The translations under genes and the position numbers were made by a program. The notes under the pieces were generated by a model, which was not told the origin of the DNA, ran no database searches, and was given only the letters and a program-made list of their open reading frames with translations. This document shows, piece after piece, positions 60,674-64,000 of a stretch of 64,000 nucleotides of DNA. How positions within the stretch are numbered: the first letter of the stretch is position 1; every line of letters starts with the position of its first letter. This stretch comes from Rotaria macrura (lineage: Eukaryota; Rotifera; Eurotatoria; Philodinida; Philodinidae), in contig OENT01000669.1 of assembly GCA_900239685.1 (NCBI GenBank), positions 19,619 through 83,618 of the forward strand, written 5' to 3'.

Positions 60674-63600
60674 GTACAAACTCAGATTTAAAGTAGTAGT
60701 GAAGGGCTTGTTATTGTCTTAACTAATGTCTACATATAGTTCGGAGGAAACCCTCATCTTGCCACATCTTCATTAAACACACCCAGTCTAGTAGTGATTC
60801 AGATTTAGGAAGGATATCAATGTTTCTGTTGTGCATAGGAAGTGAGCTATTCCCGTGCATTTTACGACGATATGTATAGGAGAATGTGCGAAACGAAAAT
60901 TAATATTAATATTTGTCATCTGATTGGTGTCCGTTGCAAGATTGTATCGCAAAAGAACGTTCTATCACTCAAATTGACAGTAAACATTTGTGAACGATTT
61001 CAAATTACTTATCGATTTTGAATATCTTCATACACATGTCTCAAACTGAAAATTTCAAAATAAAAACGATCATGTTGTGGTAATTTCTGAGGAATGAATA
61101 GTTCTCATTGAGAAACTCTTTGTTTAAATATAAGCTTAGAACGTAATCGACTACTTAAAGTCGTGATAAATAAGTAAAAGTAGAAATTTTAATTCCTCCA
61201 TTAGCCTAGTTATTCTTACTATTGATAAACAAATCAGTTGTAAAGGTTGGATGGCAAAAGACCGAAGGAAAAAAATATAGAAGAACAAAATGGCGAAAAT
61301 TTCAACATGTCAACATGAAACAATATTTATTTTCTTCCGTTCTATGTTTATTAAAACCACGCTTTCGAACTCTACACGTTTATCATTTGTTCTATTGCTA
61401 ATTTCAATCATCAACTCATTTGTACCAGTACCATCTATCTAGAAATCGACCGAGTCCCTTTATGAAAAGCTATGTGAACTTTTGATTAATTAATAAAGAT
61501 TGTAGTCATCATTCGGAAGTATTAATCACATTTTGTTCATGTAATAAGATAATAAATCTTGTTGTATCAAACCTCAGGATAATTAGACAGATATATTGGC
61601 AAACATCTATGATAGCACAGGACGAAGCTGCCCAATCAGATCCCGAGAATTCCAATAGGATTCTGTCGGAACTTGTCAGAATTCTTGATATTCCGACAGG
61701 GACCACGATCAATCAGACAACTTCCAACGGATTCCTATCGGATCCGTTAGTTTTCCGATTTGACCCAATGGTACCTGACACTCCGATCAGCCGTCATGAG
61801 TCGTCTGTAAAATTTTTCAAATGTGAAGCTTCCCTTCTTTATTCATCATATAATTTTTTAAATCTTCACAAATAAATCAACACCAATATGATATTCCATT
61901 GCTTTTTTTTTATTATGATTTTCTCGTCTTGCAGACACGTGCACGAAACAAATGAATTTTTTAATAAGACCCTTTATTTCGTACAAGGGAATACAGTTGT
62001 GTTGACCAAAAATAATTTTTCATGCAGCACATGAAGATCTTCGTTTTCAACATTTTTTTCTTCAACTTTTCTCATACATATCGTTATGAAAATGCAGCCT
62101 GATGCATATTTTTCTCGAAATAATACATATCGCAATAATCAAATTTCAACCTTCGAAGATTAGATAAACGATGTTAGATTGAAAATTACTGCTTGAGAGT
62201 ACACTCAGTGACTTCAAACACTCGTTAAGTGACTTCGATCCGACCACACTACATATGCCATCAGGAACTTTGTATCGCATCTACAGGACAAATTTGTAAA
62301 GATTCGACATGTTAATTATTTTCGAAACATGAACGCAAGTCTCATTATTGATTGAATTTTGAACATATATTGCTAAGAATAAACATCTCAATGTAGAAAT
62401 GGTCTTAATCTGATGAATAAGTATATTGACGTAACATTCTTTCATGAATAAGAGATTCTAGGGGCGAAGTCGAACGAATTTTACAGCGGGTTAATCACAA
62501 ACACTCAATGAAACGATATGTTGAAGTTGTATAATTCCATAGATGCGTTGCATATGAACTTGTGAAGATTTTTTAAAGTACACGACAATTGATTGATTAT
62601 ATGTGTTGATGTTTCGAAGGGAGGGAAGAATATCATTGATATCGAGCTCACCGAGAAGACGATAGATAAGTTCAACTAGGGCTGTTAACAATATAGGAAT
62701 AGGTCTTATTGACGATGAATTTTCAATGAAAAACAAAAAAGGAATCGAGTTAACAGTGACTGTTAGGTTTTGTTTTGTGTTTCGATGAAAGAAAGTAGCA
62801 ATTAGTAGCACGGACTTATTTGGAATCGATCCAGTCAATGTAGTTCGATAATATTCAAGATACATTAATGCCGATTCTCCTCATGAATTATTTCATTTCT
62901 TAACGTTCATATTCTATTCATGTTGGATGAAACTCGATCGCTAGTGATGCATACCAACGCTAGATTTCCACGATCGTTTGTATTATTGTAGACATCGACA
63001 AAATAAAATTCCTGTATTGTTCATTTGCAAATAATAGAGAGATTTGAAAATAAAAATCTCTATTTCAAATAGGGAAAATTTCATTTCGTTTGAGTAATAG
63101 TTAACAATAGTGTTACCTAAGGTAATGTCAACCGTAAAATATCACGAGTACGTATGAAAGTAAAATGACATTCTCGAACGCATCGAAAAGAAATAAAATG
63201 AAATATCTTACAACACGGCTATTATGTTTATTATTATTATGAGTAGGATTTTTCTCGACTATGTTTTACAATTTCATTAAATTATTACCTCTAATGAACA
63301 ATCGCATCTGATATCACACTACACATACTTGAAGAAACCGTGCGAATGATTTTTACTCAATACTCCGTATAACTTGTGAACAAACAAGCACTCCTGGCGA
63401 AATAAGGGTAGTATGAAAAACATTCTTGACAAAAATGTTCTTCATTGATACATCATGTGTAAGTGTCAACACGAAGCTATCTACAAATGGAAGTACCACC
63501 TGGAAATGTGAATGATATGTGACTTAAATAGTTCCATAGGTCTATAACATCGAGTCATTGTCATTCAAAGATCTTGATACTAAATAGGTGCGCTTTATTT

Positions 63601-63984
63601 TTAAAGGTGCCTGTGTGTCAAATCATCTGTCTTGGTAATGATTTAATACTGTGCCTATGAATCAGTAGCTTGTAAGTCTAAAAAATGTTCTATGGTAAAA
63701 AACGTCAGAATGATTCATCGAGCAGCTTGAAAGATCGAAGAAAAGGGAAAATATTTCACTCTATAAGACGCGAAGAGAGAATATATGGCATGGGAAGAAT
63801 AACAATAACCGAAGAGAAGAAGAAAAAACAAGCCCCTGACTTCAATCTTATAGAGAAAAAAGAAAAATCTTCATCACTTAATTGAAAGAAATATGCACAC
63901 AGTAAAATCTCTTGATTAAATCTCTCATAAGAATAGTATGTCTTAACTCAGAACGCACAGCAAAAGCATTCTACACGTATTTAA
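60674..63984. other. 3.3-kb stretch without a convincing gene
   Basis: The longest frame is 62865-62491 (-, 124 codons, ATG start); it has no recognisable domain and no splice support. Sequence at about 61640-61800 (AATTCCAATAGGATTCTGTC and following) is repeat-like and shares words with 47265-47430. Confidence 0.35.
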
Positions 63985-63989
63985 CATAC

Positions 63990-64000
63990 CCCCCCCCCCC
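63990..64000. repeat. Terminal C-run
   Basis: The window ends in a run of at least ten C. Other C-runs occur at 5521-5531 and 5127-5134. The run may continue beyond the window or mark a point of poor sequence. Confidence 0.6.

Noticed and set aside
61509..61875. Frames of 67 and 88 codons on both strands
   Set aside because: They overlap a repeat-like GGATTC/TCGGA-rich segment and lack motifs.
62491..62865. 124-codon frame (-)
   Set aside because: Longest frame in the last 3 kb, but no domain, no signal and no splice support.

Overview
The window looks like nuclear DNA of a bdelloid rotifer. The sequence is AT-rich. Its genes have short GT-AG introns, mostly 50-70 bp. Several enzymes look bacterial or fungal in type but carry eukaryotic introns. 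Short interstitial arrays of TGTGGG, the telomere unit reported for bdelloids, occur in both orientations. Gene density is low and small non-autonomous DNA transposons are abundant, so an accessory, possibly formerly subtelomeric, region is likely. The genus cannot be named from sequence reading alone. No tRNA, rRNA, CRISPR array or intact transposase was found.

Layout. 1-2.7 kb: two fold-back elements with CACTCTAAAA ends and the 3' part of an EGF-like secreted or surface protein gene (+). 3-10.9 kb: telomere-like G-rich arrays, then a 5.2-kb gene-free structure with inverted ends (4815-9984). Its ends carry a 10-bp minisatellite; it holds a 790-bp hairpin and a tandem repeat, and a hAT-type element sits inside the left minisatellite. 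10.9-20.1 kb: one six-exon gene (-) for a secreted NHL beta-propeller protein. Two of its introns are about 3.5 kb and full of repeats, and its Thr-rich linker contains a nonsense codon. 20.7 kb: a hAT-like end abutting telomere repeats. 21.9-22.7 kb: a decayed polypeptide GalNAc-transferase gene (-). 26.7-27.3 kb: a maltose/galactoside O-acetyltransferase gene (-). 28.9-30.1 kb: nested transposons. 30.7-31.8 kb: a decayed FAD monooxygenase gene (+). 33.6-35.0 kb: a membrane-anchored TIM-barrel glycosidase-like gene (+). 42.3-43.5 kb: a methionine-synthase-like gene (+). 45.7-46.3 kb: a TTAA-flanked element. 48.3-49.3 kb: a bacterial-type SAM methyltransferase gene (-). 51.3-52.4 kb: a hAT-type element with perfect 8-bp target duplications. 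53.9-56.4 kb: a VIT/VWA-domain gene (+) with one frameshift. 59.5-60.7 kb: a second hAT-type element. The rest shows no convincing gene.

The genes do not form a pathway. The common theme is acquisition and decay. Four single-copy enzymes with bacterial or fungal relatives (acetyltransferase, glycosidase-like, MetE-like, methyltransferase) appear intact. Two genes are clearly dead (FAD monooxygenase, GalNAc-transferase). Two more carry a single lesion each (NHL linker stop, VWA frameshift) that could be real or a sequence error. Gene models were built by matching reading-frame phase across GT-AG junctions by eye; no database search was possible.
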